Position numbers and translations under genes: made by a program | Shown: one piece after another, positions 1-10,305 of the stretch | Position numbering within the stretch: position 1 is the first letter of the stretch | How the letters are laid out: each line of letters opens with the position of its first letter | Notes under the pieces: generated by a model | Database searches by the model: none | Told to the model about the DNA's origin: nothing | What the model saw: only the letters and a program-made list of their open reading frames with translations | NCBI GenBank assembly: GCA_048013815.1 | Contig: CM106585.1 | Span: 23,002,001 to 23,066,000 of the forward strand | Origin: Setoptus koraiensis | Lineage: Eukaryota; Arthropoda | DNA length: 64,000 bases | Direction: 5' to 3'

Positions 1-2
1 TA

Positions 3-452
3 TTGGGAGGCACAGAAAAAGAGAACGTGTTTAGTTTAGAGGGAAGCGATCTCACTGAACGTATTGTTGACACCGTTGATTTTGTCAAAGAGAAACCCTA
101 CTGTGCTGATGACTCCCCAGAAGATGATCCACTTGTCTATGAATCTACCAAAAAGAAGCGCGGCCCACTTAAAGAGGATTGGCTCACAGAGCGAACTGAC
201 GACAATAGTCAACTTCTAATGTGTGTTTACAAATTATGTAAAGTGCAATTCGGTTATTGGCCGATGCAGTACAGAGTAGAGCAATTCATTCACGATTACA
301 TTCGAAAGGAATTAGTGCGTGCTCACAGACAAGTCTGGGCTTGGCAGGACGAATGGGTCGATTTGACTATGGAAGATATAAGACAAATGGAGAAAGAAAC
401 TCAAGAATGTTTGGCGAAGATGATGGACAAGGGATCTGATAAAGGGGGATAA
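3..452 (+). CDS. RdgB-type phosphatidylinositol transfer protein, C-terminal part (partial at window edge)
   Basis: The frame is open to the left edge, so the 5' part lies outside the window; about 149 residues are visible, ending at TAA 450-452. The sequence matches the second half of the PITP fold. It has a RIVDTVDFVKE segment, an acidic stretch before the conserved RGPL-x-DW motif, the MCVYKLCKVQF strand, and the C-terminal helix with AHRQVWAWQDEW followed by LTMEDIRQMEKET. The AHRQxWxWQDEW and RIVD wording is closer to RdgB/PITPNM-type (class II) than to PITP-alpha. These proteins exchange PI and PC or PA between membranes. Full RdgB proteins continue into DDHD and LNS2 domains, but this one stops about 15 residues after the last helix, so it looks like a single-domain soluble form. 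The stop lies one base from that of the opposing NOC4 gene. Confidence 0.85.
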   Translation: MGGTEKENVFSLEGSDLTERIVDTVDFVKEKPYCADDSPEDDPLVYESTKKKRGPLKEDWLTERTDDNSQLLMCVYKLCKVQFGYWPMQYRVEQFIHDYIRKELVRAHRQVWAWQDEWVDLTMEDIRQMEKETQECLAKMMDKGSDKGG

Positions 453-453
453 C

Positions 454-1026
454 CTATAACTCATCAAAGTATTCATTCATATCTTCAGATGTCAATTCCA
501 AAACTTGGGTTAGGTCACATTCAATATCCGGAAGTTTATCACTATCAAGGAATCTGGCTGATTCGGCAACTGCTGGATGCCAATGGAAGCGCAAAGGTGC
601 GATCTCCCATAAGCAACTTTCCATGGCACTACATTTTTGAAAATCACTCTCGTTTTCATCGTATGGGTCCTGATTTTTCATATAATCTAATGTAATTCTA
701 CTATTGTTTGGCTCCAAAGAATTAATAAACTGGTTGACCCTGTCCTTGAGTGTTATTAGAGTGGGATGTCTCATAAGTAGATTGCATATGAATGGTAGAA
801 TCGTCATAAGACATTCTGGTGGAGCTCCGAGTGACAGCCTAGAGAGTTTTTTGATGAAAGCGGCCACAATGTAAGCCGGTAACTTGCTTGAGCTCAAAAA
901 TGTATCCGCTTGATGAAAGAAATCTGCTCTGTCATCTATGTCTAGGCTTAAAGCTTCATAGAGTCTTACATAAAGGTCCGAGGAACCCTTTGGGTTAAAT
1001 GTACTAAGTTGTTTTAGTAAAGACAT
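454..1026 (-). CDS. Noc4: NOC4 nucleolar complex protein, C-terminal CBF/Mak21 region (short or truncated)
   Basis: This 190-residue frame matches the C-terminal third of NOC4/NOC4L, which works with NOP14 in 40S ribosome assembly. Diagnostic stretches are RADFFHQADTFLSSSKLPAYI, followed by AAFIKKLSRLSLGAPPE, LPFICNLLMRHP and the late DPYD plus W.IA.L..H.HP segments. Animal NOC4 is normally about 500 residues, so roughly 300 N-terminal residues are absent. Just upstream of the ATG at 1026 the minus strand reads cttcag/G, a usable 3' splice site, so 1026 may be an internal methionine of a last exon. I found no recognisable NOC4 coding sequence between 1027 and 1936, where the divergent FLVCR gene begins. 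It could be a last exon with distant or tiny upstream exons, or a truncated gene copy. Frame and core motifs are intact. Confidence 0.8.
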   Translation of the reverse strand: MSLLKQLSTFNPKGSSDLYVRLYEALSLDIDDRADFFHQADTFLSSSKLPAYIVAAFIKKLSRLSLGAPPECLMTILPFICNLLMRHPTLITLKDRVNQFINSLEPNNSRITLDYMKNQDPYDENESDFQKCSAMESCLWEIAPLRFHWHPAVAESARFLDSDKLPDIECDLTQVLELTSEDMNEYFDEL

Positions 1027-1936
1027 CCTGAAGATCCACCTAAATTATTGTAAGCTAATGTAGATGTGAATTGCCGATCCAGTTGCATGTCAACATACCA
1101 TATAAGCTGGATTTCAAACACGCAAAAACACCAACAACGTGTCCAACTCTGTCTCTATTATATGTGCAAATTTCGAAACGAACAATAGATCCAACGTGAG
1201 CACAGATCGTACTTCAGCCCAAACTATATGGATCTCAATGAACAACCGGATCGCACGCTCTTCACAGACATTAAACCCAGCTCAAGCGGCGCACAGATTT
1301 CTGCCGAACGTTCTGTGCTCTGGTGTTTCTGTTCGTGACTCAAGCAGCTTGCAGTTTTCGCTCAATGCATTGTATAGGACGGTATTGGATAGACAGCTTA
1401 GGCAGTATATATTGATATTTATAGGTTTTCGCGTGTCAATGCTACTGAGTCTCTCCACTATAACTGATTCACTCTATGACACTTTTATTTCTTCATTTTA
1501 TCTCTACAGTCTATTCTGATCCCTTGTTGGGGATGACTTAACTAGAGCGACAACAAGTTGCCAACTCAATATCTTTGAATGCATACACGCTCTAGCGGTG
1601 GTTACATATCAAGAGATTCGTCCATGTTGTTCGTGCTTCTTCTGAATATATCAACACTGATTAGGCTTGATCTTTACTTTGGTGGTTATGCGTATATCAT
1701 TCATGATGATTAACTGGCTCAGAAGTAGAGAGTAGATGGTACTTAGATCATTCATGAATAAGATTGATTGAATGAGAGTGAACCTGTTACTTGTTATGAT
1801 AGATTCGGATAGAGTCAAACAGTCGTGCCACAGACTTGAAAGTGGATATTGTCACGTTATTGTAATCAAAAGACAGGGTTGCTTATTTGGTTGAAGTTTA
1901 GCTAAAACACCTTTAGCTAACTGGTATCCTGTGGAA
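1027..1936. other. Spacer between NOC4 fragment and FLVCR (divergent 5' region)
   Basis: No minus-strand frame of useful length continues NOC4 here. On the plus strand a pyrimidine-rich tract ends in ctctacag at about 1509, a good acceptor, so an FLVCR 5' untranslated exon may start near 1510. A 126-codon plus-strand frame (1139-1519) has no recognisable homology and is probably chance. Confidence 0.45.
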
Positions 1937-3446
1937 ATGGTTACACAATCTATGTTAGAGGGGAGCTTACCTGAGGGAGATGGTCACAATGCGCAAACCA
2001 TAGGTTACATAAAGGTGTACAAAAGAAGATATCTCATTTTATACTTATTTTGCCTTTGTTCCATGACGAATTCGTTCCAATGGATTCAGTATGCGAGTAT
2101 TAATGATACGTTTAGTAGTTATTACGGCGTGCCTGCTTCCTGGATTAATTGGACCTCCATCGTATTCATGCTTGTCTACATACCTCTCATTGTTCCTGCA
2201 AGTTGGTTGTCAGAGTTTATTGGTATCAGGAATTGCATTATAATAGGTTCGGCAGGAACAACTCTGGGTGCTTGCGTCAAAATATTTAGCCTTGATAGAG
2301 ATGGCTTCTACATTACCATGGTAGGCCAAACTATAGTAGCAGTCTCTCAGTTATATATTATTAGTATACCTCCAGCTTTGGCTTCAGTGTGGTTTCCTGA
2401 TGATCAAGTTTCTATTGCAACAGCTTTTGGAGTATTCGGCAACCAACTGGGGATAGGATTGGGATTCATCATACCGCAAGCTCTAATATCCAATCACAGG
2501 GACATGGATTCTATAAAAGTTGGATTGCAAAGGTTAATCTATTCGCTTGGTCTTTTTTCGGGACTAATAACTCTACTGATTGTAATTTTCTTCCAGGAAA
2601 ATCCACCAAAAACACCAGGTATAGCAAGATTACGGCAAATCAATGAATCGCGCCAATTCCAACAAGACAAAACTAACCCATCAGAGGCCTCTAGAAATTC
2701 TCAACTTGGAATATCTTACAAGCAGACACTTGTGAAACTCTTGAAGGATAAGAATTTTATGTATCTATTTGCAAGTTATGGAATTAATGGTGGAGTATTC
2801 TATGCTATGTCGACTATACTAAGTCAGTTACTGACGCCCAATTTCCATGATCAATCTATCATAGCCAAAGTGGGTCTAACTATTACCATCTCCGGAATGA
2901 TAGGTTCCATACTTTGCGGTTATGCTCTGGACAGATCTCACGCATACAAAACTGTTACCATACTCATCTACATAGCAACTTTGGTATCATTCGTTGCCAT
3001 TGGATATGCTATGAAAACTCAACAAACAATTGCATTATATTGCGCATTTGCAGCCTTGGGCTTCTTTCAAACTGGATATTTACCGATTGGTTTTGAGTTT
3101 GCCACGGAGATTATTTTTCCGTTATCAGAGAGCACTTCCGCTGGCCTGCTGAACATGTCCACTCAGGTAATTTATTTATTTAAACAACAAGCCAACATTC
3201 GAGCTTATACCGCGAGAGCGTACCTCCCCCCCGCCTTATAGATGCTGACAATTCTTTCTATGTCAAAATCCCTATTTTATCACACAGATTTTCGGTATTG
3301 CCATAACCTATCTATCTGGACTACTAATTCAAAACTATGGAGACTTTGCCACGAACGTCTTTTTCTTTTGCAGTGTGATTGTTTGCCTCATACTCACAGT
3401 ATTGATCAGGGTTGAAATGAAGCGACAAAACTCTATAAAATCTTGA
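1937..3446 (+). CDS. FLVCR: FLVCR-type major facilitator transporter (heme/choline, SLC49 family)
   Basis: Two exons, 1937..3166 and 3288..3446, joined at CAG/GTAATT and cacacag/ATT in phase 0, give 462 residues. The 121-bp intron interrupts the motif LLNMSTQ-IFGIAITYL, which is continuous in FLVCR proteins (LLNASAQ-IFGI). Family signatures are plain: RRYLILYLFCLCSMTNSFQWIQ at TM1, MLVYIPLIVPASWL at TM2, SVWFPDDQ then GNQLGIGLGF, and GFFQTGYLPIGFEFATEI. FLVCR1/2 are plasma-membrane or mitochondrial carriers for heme and choline/ethanolamine; substrate cannot be read from sequence. The ATG at 1937 was chosen over an in-frame GTG two codons upstream. An AATAAA at 3520-3525 lies 74 bp after the stop. 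Confidence 0.92.
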
Positions 3447-3780
3447 TATTTCATCCGAGATGACGATAATTGTTGGAACCTATGAATCGAACAAGATTAC
3501 AAGAAAACTCCAAGTGCGAAATAAAATTTTGATGCTTTGATTTTGGCGCTGACAATTGCGCATGCGCTTGAAAAAATATCTTGTGTTCATTTTTGAAAAT
3601 GCATTGTGAAAGGCAGAGTGGTCACAAAAGAATTTATCTCGACCTGTCATTTCACCAGATATTGTACTAATCTAGGATAATTTCTATAAACGTATCATAG
3701 TATATATGTTGATTGTCTATAATATATAATATATACTATATACTATATTTGATATTTTAATATCATTCTGGATGTAAAAA
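3447..3780. other. FLVCR 3' region and RBM12 promoter region
   Basis: Contains the likely FLVCR polyadenylation signal (AATAAA, 3520-3525) and then a very AT-rich run at about 3700-3760 made of alternating TA/AT words just before the RBM12 start codon. No coding potential seen. Confidence 0.5.
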
Positions 3781-5646
3781 ATGTCTATTATTATACGATT
3801 GCAAAATCTTCCTCTAGAGGCAAATTCTTTAGATATTCGTAGATACTTTCATGGTTTAACTATACCAGACGGGGGTGTTCATATTGTAGGAGGAGAATAT
3901 GGCGATGCATTCATCGCATTCGCCAGCGATGAGGATGCTCGCCAGGCCATGGCCAGGGATAATGGAATTATAAAATCGTCCCGGATAAAATTACTATTAT
4001 CATCTCGTACAGAGATGCAATCAGTCATAGAGCAGGCTAGACAACAGGCGGCTGCTATAGCGCAACAACAGCAGCAACAGCAACAACAGAATCAACTTCA
4101 AATTGATGGTAAACAGCAGGGCAACATGTTTGACATCAGTAGCCTCTTGTCACAGAATCAAATTATTAAAGACGCTTTGCCAATGTTGCAACTCCTACTA
4201 CCACAACAAATGCATCCACAACAACAGGCCCCATCTCAACAACAGAATCAAATGATGACATTGCAGCAGCATCAGCAGCAGCAGCAGGCCTCTCCTCAGC
4301 AACAGCATCAACTGATGGCAATCCAGCAGCAGCAACAACAACAACAACAACAGCAACAACAACAGCAACAACAACAACAGGCCCAATCTCAACAGCAAAC
4401 GGGCTCTAGTGTGTCTAAAGACTTGGTTTTATTTATGAAAGGGTTGCCTTGGGCTAATTGTAATGATAGAGACGTTATTGCTTTCTACGAAGACATACCG
4501 GTTGTCGATTGTGTCGTTGAATCCGATCCCAGGGGAAAACCGACAGGTAATGCCTATGTTGAGTTTCCTACTGAACAAAATCTAGAAGCCGCGTTCAAGT
4601 TGAATAGGAAACATATGGGCAAGAGGTATATAGAGTTGTTTCGTTCTAAACGTTCTGAGATGCTCAGTGCTAATAGACTTACTGATTCGAGACAGGCTTC
4701 TCTGGCTGCAGGAGGTGGTGTTACAGGGGGTGGCCAAACTGTGTATCAAGCAAGCAATCTCGCTAATAGAGATCTTGTTGGATCTTTTGACCAAATGCAA
4801 ACCTATTGTGTTAGTGTCAGGGGTCTTCATCCATTGACTGCTAATCGCGAAGTTACTGATTACTTTCAAGAGGTTGATGCACGACCCTATGCTATTCATA
4901 TAATGTTAAAACCTAATGGTGAGAATGCCGGTGAGGCTTTTGTAGAGTTTATTTCAAGCGAACATCAACAGATAGCTTTGCGTCGTGATGGTCAGTTATT
5001 CGGTAATAATAGAATATCTGTTAGCTCTGTGCCATACGATTATATGAGATCTGTAATTGGCAACCTGTCTGCTCCTACTCCATCCGTGCAGCCACCCATT
5101 GTTCAGGGTTTGCAACAACAGCAGCTGACTCCTATGGGTCCGGCTTTGTTGCCTTCCTTACAAAACAATTCACCTATTGCTCTTCAGATAGGACCTCTAG
5201 GACTTGGATCGCATGCGGCAGCGGCACCTCTTATGGGCGGCGGTAACGGCCAACCAGCTTATCTAATGCAAATCAATCAGAATAATGGACAACAGAACAA
5301 CTTTAAAAATAATAATAATGATCAAGATGATGTTCTTGAGCATAGGGCGAAAAAGCGTCGTCAGGCTGGACTTCGGGGTGGTAATGAGAGTCTATTTGCT
5401 GACAAGAGATGTGTATTGGCTGCAACAAACATTCCCTATCGTGCTACTTCTGACGATATAAAATCCTTTTTCGCTGACTTCGGTATTACTGAGGATGCCA
5501 TTCAACGTCGTTACAATCAAAAGGGTCAACCTACTGCGGATGCAAAGGTTGCTTTCTCATCTCCGGATGACGCTATGAAAGCTATAAAATTGATGAACAA
5601 GAAAAATCTATGCGGGCGTCCGGTATTTCTCAAGCCTTCGGCCTAA
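3781..5646 (+). CDS. RBM12: RBM12 (SWAN) RNA-binding protein with polyglutamine linker
   Basis: A single uninterrupted 621-codon exon. RRM1 (residues 1-80) carries the RBM12 signature: IIRLQNLP, LTIPDGGVHIVGGEYGDAF, DEDARQAM and LLLSSRTEMQ. A low-complexity linker at 86-210 holds several glutamine runs coded by mixed CAA/CAG. RRM2 is at about 214-295 (FMKGLPW, TGNAYVEF), RRM3 at about 337-420 (VSVRGL, GEAFVEF), and a final RRM at about 545-619 (AATNIPYRATSDDIKSFFADF). A basic KKRRQ patch precedes the last RRM. These quasi-RRM proteins bind RNA in the nucleus. Human RBM12 is about 930 residues and proline-rich between RRMs; here glutamine fills that role. AATAAA at 5755-5760 follows the stop. 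Confidence 0.93.
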   Translation: MSIIIRLQNLPLEANSLDIRRYFHGLTIPDGGVHIVGGEYGDAFIAFASDEDARQAMARDNGIIKSSRIKLLLSSRTEMQSVIEQARQQAAAIAQQQQQQQQQNQLQIDGKQQGNMFDISSLLSQNQIIKDALPMLQLLLPQQMHPQQQAPSQQQNQMMTLQQHQQQQQASPQQQHQLMAIQQQQQQQQQQQQQQQQQQQAQSQQQTGSSVSKDLVLFMKGLPWANCNDRDVIAFYEDIPVVDCVVESDPRGKPTGNAYVEFPTEQNLEAAFKLNRKHMGKRYIELFRSKRSEMLSANRLTDSRQASLAAGGGVTGGGQTVYQASNLANRDLVGSFDQMQTYCVSVRGLHPLTANREVTDYFQEVDARPYAIHIMLKPNGENAGEAFVEFISSEHQQIALRRDGQLFGNNRISVSSVPYDYMRSVIGNLSAPTPSVQPPIVQGLQQQQLTPMGPALLPSLQNNSPIALQIGPLGLGSHAAAAPLMGGGNGQPAYLMQINQNNGQQNNFKNNNNDQDDVLEHRAKKRRQAGLRGGNESLFADKRCVLAATNIPYRATSDDIKSFFADFGITEDAIQRRYNQKGQPTADAKVAFSSPDDAMKAIKLMNKKNLCGRPVFLKPSA

Positions 5647-8075
5647 TCTCTAAATTCTTTTCTTGTCTTTTCAGATGATCATCGGTGATAAAAACAAAAA
5701 AAAACAATCGACTCAAGAGAGACACGAGCAAGAAAGTAACCCTGCTAAAGCTATAATAAAATTCTTAAACCAACCACACCAAACAATCGATTTCAAGGCT
5801 CATTCACTCAATCTCGAAAGAAACGTCTTGATTTAATTGATCGGCCAGCAACGAGATTCTCTCCTCCGATTCTATCTAATCTAGACACTGGATCGATCTA
5901 ATTTGGTTATTTTGTCATTAGTAGCATCAACTCAAAGAAAACCACTATATGATATCTTTGGTTTTACTAAGCAATTGTTGTTATCGATGTTTACACCAAC
6001 CACAAGCAACAACAACAACAACTTGTCTCACTCAAGATGGAAGTTGCGACGGAAAAGGACATATTTGTTTGTTTGACATGTTGATATCGCACTGAATATG
6101 TAATCTATACGGATCGTATAATACGATGGTGTCTATACGTGATCATGATCTCAATCAACATGAGCTGATCATTATCTTTTTGTAAGTGTTACGACTCATA
6201 AATTATAAGTGTCATATCGTTACTCTTGTCAACTTAACTAATAGTTGTGAGTATGAACGTAATCATCAGCGACAACATGAGGATTACTATTTGAACATGA
6301 GCGAAAACTTTTCAAGCTGGAGAATTCACAGAAAAACAAGCTGTCATGTTGTACTACCAGCTTGGCACGTGATACATACTGGCTCATAGTTTGCTGGGAG
6401 GGAGGTTGAGATTTCAATGTATATCTCTCATGCATAGTATTGCTACCAATCAATCAGGTTGAGATATGAACAGTATAGAAAAGATCAGTCGGATGGGAGT
6501 GAGGCTCAGGGCTTATTTGGATAATGATGATTAATTAGTAGACATGTTATCCTGATGTTGACATTTGTGATGTTACTTAATATATGTCGTAATCGCGATC
6601 TAGCAAGTCTTTAACTGTCTGCGATATGCAAAGAGTCGATCTTGAGTAGTAGAGTTTATTTTTCCTTCAATAACTCACTTGTCAGAACTCTATATAGATA
6701 GATGTACCTGGTATTGTGGTCTTCAGTACTACTATGTAATAGAACACCATTGCAGCAGTGCACTACATCGTTTTGTTTCTTCGTCGGACTCTAGTGAAAG
6801 GTGAGACACATCAGAATACTCATTGAGTTGCGCGTCTCCGCGATAACGAGCGGGATAATAGAACAGTAACTATAGTCACTATAGTACTGTGGTATATGTT
6901 TCGTGCAATATCCAACTCATTCTTCAGCTGTGACTCATTCGTTCGAAGAACAACTAGACAGCAAACCTTGCATATGTCGAGCCAGCGTTTGTTTTTATAG
7001 GCCAAGAGCGGAGTTCAAGTTTGCTCATGCTACAATGGTAGCCGCTAACAGTATCAATATGACCGGACTATATGGACTTGCGCAAGAATATTCCTGTTGG
7101 GCCCAGCTAAAGCCTAGCTTTAACTCAAAAAGCACACCGTGACAGCATGTCATTGTTTTAGTGCATACTGCACTGAAAGTTTATAAGTATTCTAGTTTAG
7201 GTGACAAAATTCAAGGAACTAGAAGAAACTAGAAATGAGAATCGATTCTATCGGTTTATATCTCGTTCATCTAGAATCATGATGATCTAGCACAAATGAT
7301 AATGGTCGTACCAACAACATCGGTACTGTTGATTGTTAGATGGCATCTTCTCAAGACATCTGCAATATATTGTTGAGAAACGAGAATATAGCTCTACTGC
7401 TGCTACTATTATCATTTTCATCATATATCGATATCTACATCTTGATCTACAACAACATTAAACCTGACACACCAAAGAAAGTTCATTATATTCATTAATC
7501 AACGAAAGACATCATAAAAACAAAATTCAATTTAGGCAACATCATATCATTATTAGATCTTATCTGTTTATAAGTAAAATGAATATTATTATTATTACTA
7601 TTGTCAAGTGATTGATACTCAAATAAATCTACATTTAATCAAGAAAAACACATCTTATAAAGAATAGTTGCTGATGAAAGAGGAGGCTCTTCAGTCGGAA
7701 GGGGGCACGTCATTATGATGATGAAAATCAACAACCTCTTACTCAATAACAATGGCGGTAGATAATGCTGTATTGATCTGTCCAATACAACCAACTATTG
7801 AGCCACTTAATATCGCCAGATCATAATTATTATGATATTTATTTGTACAGCCGACATAATAGCTGAAGGCGATATAGTTGTATATATAACAAATTCTCAG
7901 AAGGTTCTTGATTCATTGCAAGAACCATTGAAAAGACAGATCAACTAATAGGATTATCTTCCTTCTGCACAACAAGCTAATTATATTGATAAGACACAGG
8001 TCTTCGACACCAATTATAACAAAAACTAAAAAGAAACCATCTTCATTTGTCAGAGAAAACACATAACATATTGAG
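5647..8075. other. AT-rich intergenic region between RBM12 and GPCPD1
   Basis: Holds the RBM12 3' untranslated region with AATAAA at 5755-5760 and a run of CAA triplets near 6005-6025. Short frames at 6186-7142 on either strand have no recognisable domains. I looked for the CBM20 domain expected upstream of GPCPD1 and did not recognise it. Confidence 0.4.
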
Positions 8076-9929
8076 ATGACCGCTCATGAATGCCGCTTCG
8101 GCGGCACCACCAATCACCACGAAACGTTCTTGACAGTATTTAAAGTTCACGGTGGTAACGCCATTCAGATGTGGCCAGATGAGTTCAAGAATATAAGCTC
8201 GATAGCCAATGGAGACGTTTGTCATCATGTTCACCAAGATGATGTATTTATGCCCATAGAAAAAAGATCAGTTTACGCCTCCTTGAGCAGTAGTGTTAAT
8301 AGCTTGGGTACTATAAGCGACAACAGCGAAGTCAAGAACATTGACGAAGATAAAATGGCCGATTTCAGTGACGAAGACAATAAAAATTTTGAGGAGGAGA
8401 TGAAGGAATCCAGAAATAGGCCACGAGGCTACAAATCAGAGGATAGAGACCTCATACAGACATCCTCTGGTTGCAAGTCGCCTTCTATTCATTATAAGTT
8501 TCGTTTGGCCCACCATCATGGCAATCATGAATCTATTGATGAGGATCACATAAGGATGTTCGTACTTCAGCAGCCCGCCAGGGAATCGGAACAGTGCCAT
8601 CTGCATGACCAATGCAAATCTGGTCAAGTGTTTGATCCTAACGATTTAGCTATTTATATCACAGAGCCCGTAGTTGGCAACAACAAAGTTACATATGCCA
8701 TAGATTTTAGTGTTAGTGAAGGTGCTCATAATGGCATTATTGAAACTAGACACATTGGAACAGCTTACCTGTATTTGGAACCTAGATTTTCGACCCATGG
8801 TATTCAAAGAACTCCAATCATTGGTACGCACAAGTCGGCTCCTATTGGACAGATTAAAATTGAGTATCTTATAATAACTAACCCTTTGGCTTATGAACTC
8901 GATTGTCCCAAGCCCGATTGGTTGCGCAATAAACAAATGGATGCTGGACATAGAGGCGCTGGATCTGGCAGGCGAACAGATTTACCAGGTGGACTACTAG
9001 AGAACACTATAGCATCCTTCAATTACGCCGCCGATCACGGCGCCGATATGTGTGAATTGGATATATTTGTTTCACACGACGGCGTACCTGTTGTATATCA
9101 CGATTTTGATGTCGACGCTGTAACCGCTCATCAATCGAGCGACGAGATAGGTAAATTTAGGGTTCAAGTCAATGAATTCACTGTGAAACAATTGCGCGAT
9201 TTTAGACTCATGGCCATGCATCAAGATGGAGGCGAAACGTATACTCTCGACGTTCCTAACCAACCCATAGAGAACAGACCATTTCCAACTTTGGCAGAGG
9301 TCCTAGAACTAGTTAACCCTGCTTGTGGCTTCAACATCGAGCTGAAATGGCCTCAAGTTTTGGAAAGCGGTCATTGGGAGGCAAAAAAATATAGAGAGAT
9401 GAATGAATTTGTGGATAAGGTTCTCGATGTAGTTATGCTTCATGCCAAAGATCGTCGTATAGTTTTACAATGTTTCGAAGCGGACATTGTCATAATGTAA
9501 GTAACTCATTTTCTTGGATCTAGACCAACTTATTCTTAACAATACTTGTGGATAGTCTCTAACCACTGATTATACGTTATACTATTTTCCATTATCGCCA
9601 TCAGGCTACGTTTAAAACAGAACAGATTTCCTGTCTTTTTCCTCAGCGAAGGTATGACGGAAAGGTATGAGCGTTACTTGGATCCCCGTGCGAGATCCAT
9701 CAAGAATGGCACGTATTTCGCCGCTGCCTTTGACCTCGCTGGTATTGATTTGATAGCAGACTATTATCTCACCTCGGGTCCAGAACTCGTAAATTTTATA
9801 AAGAAGCAAAACTTGATCCCCCGTGCATGGGGAGGTGCGATCAACAACCCTAGCATTGTGAGACATCTCAAAACTATAGGCCTACAGTGCCTTACATATG
9901 ATAAAATAGATTTGTTGAAGCATTGTTGA
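8076..9929 (+). CDS. GPCPD1: Glycerophosphocholine phosphodiesterase GPCPD1/GDE5-like
   Basis: Two exons, 8076..9496 and 9605..9929, joined in phase 2 (AT/GTAAGT to catcag/G), give 581 residues. The 108-bp intron splits a methionine codon in FEADIVI-M-LRLKQN, which is continuous in GDE5 (FDADIC-TM-VRQKQN). The GDPD catalytic domain starts at about residue 289 with GHRGAG, then ENTIASF, CELDIFVSHDGVPVVYHD and later FNIELKWP, retaining the expected His/Glu/Asp residues. It hydrolyses glycerophosphocholine to glycerol-3-phosphate and choline. Residues 1-60 match the segment that follows CBM20 in the family (ETFLTVFKVHGGNAIQMW), yet no CBM20 is seen. Either the ATG at 8076 is a real start of a shorter form, or the AG at 8074-8075 is an acceptor for unseen upstream exons. 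AATAAA lies at 10068-10073. Confidence 0.88.
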
Positions 9930-10067
9930 GTAGACACATGGACAAATCTCTGTGTTTTTCTTTACAATAGCCAATACCCACTGTCGTTCACCGTTCCGTA
10001 AAGATTGAAAGAGCCGGCCGAGACAATTTTAAATTTCAATTGTTATGCACATCGATACAATTTAATC

Positions 10068-10073
10068 AATAAA
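10068..10073 (+). promoter_or_regulatory. Polyadenylation signal AATAAA of GPCPD1
   Basis: First AATAAA after the GPCPD1 stop, about 140 bp downstream. The nucleobindin gene arrives from the other strand with its own AATAAA (complement of 10203-10208), so both 3' ends fit in under 400 bp. Confidence 0.5.
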
Positions 10074-10202
10074 AAAAACTCATCGTGTACTCTGTTTAAT
10101 TTGTATATTGTCAACTATCTAAGGCGAAGTGAGATAGGAGGTCAAAATGTGCGGGACAGACGCTTTACATGTACAGAAACAAAGATAATAATGATAAATT
10201 TC

Positions 10203-10208
10203 TTTATT
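10203..10208 (-). promoter_or_regulatory. Polyadenylation signal AATAAA of nucleobindin
   Basis: TTTATT on the plus strand, read as AATAAA on the gene strand, about 98 bp after the nucleobindin stop. Confidence 0.5.
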
Positions 10209-10305
10209 GTAGTAACCCGGGAAGTGTGGGCGATTAAATTCAGGATTGCATCTTCGGAAACGAATCTGAAATGTGGAAAAATACTTCATGTATCAATGTG
10301 ACAAT

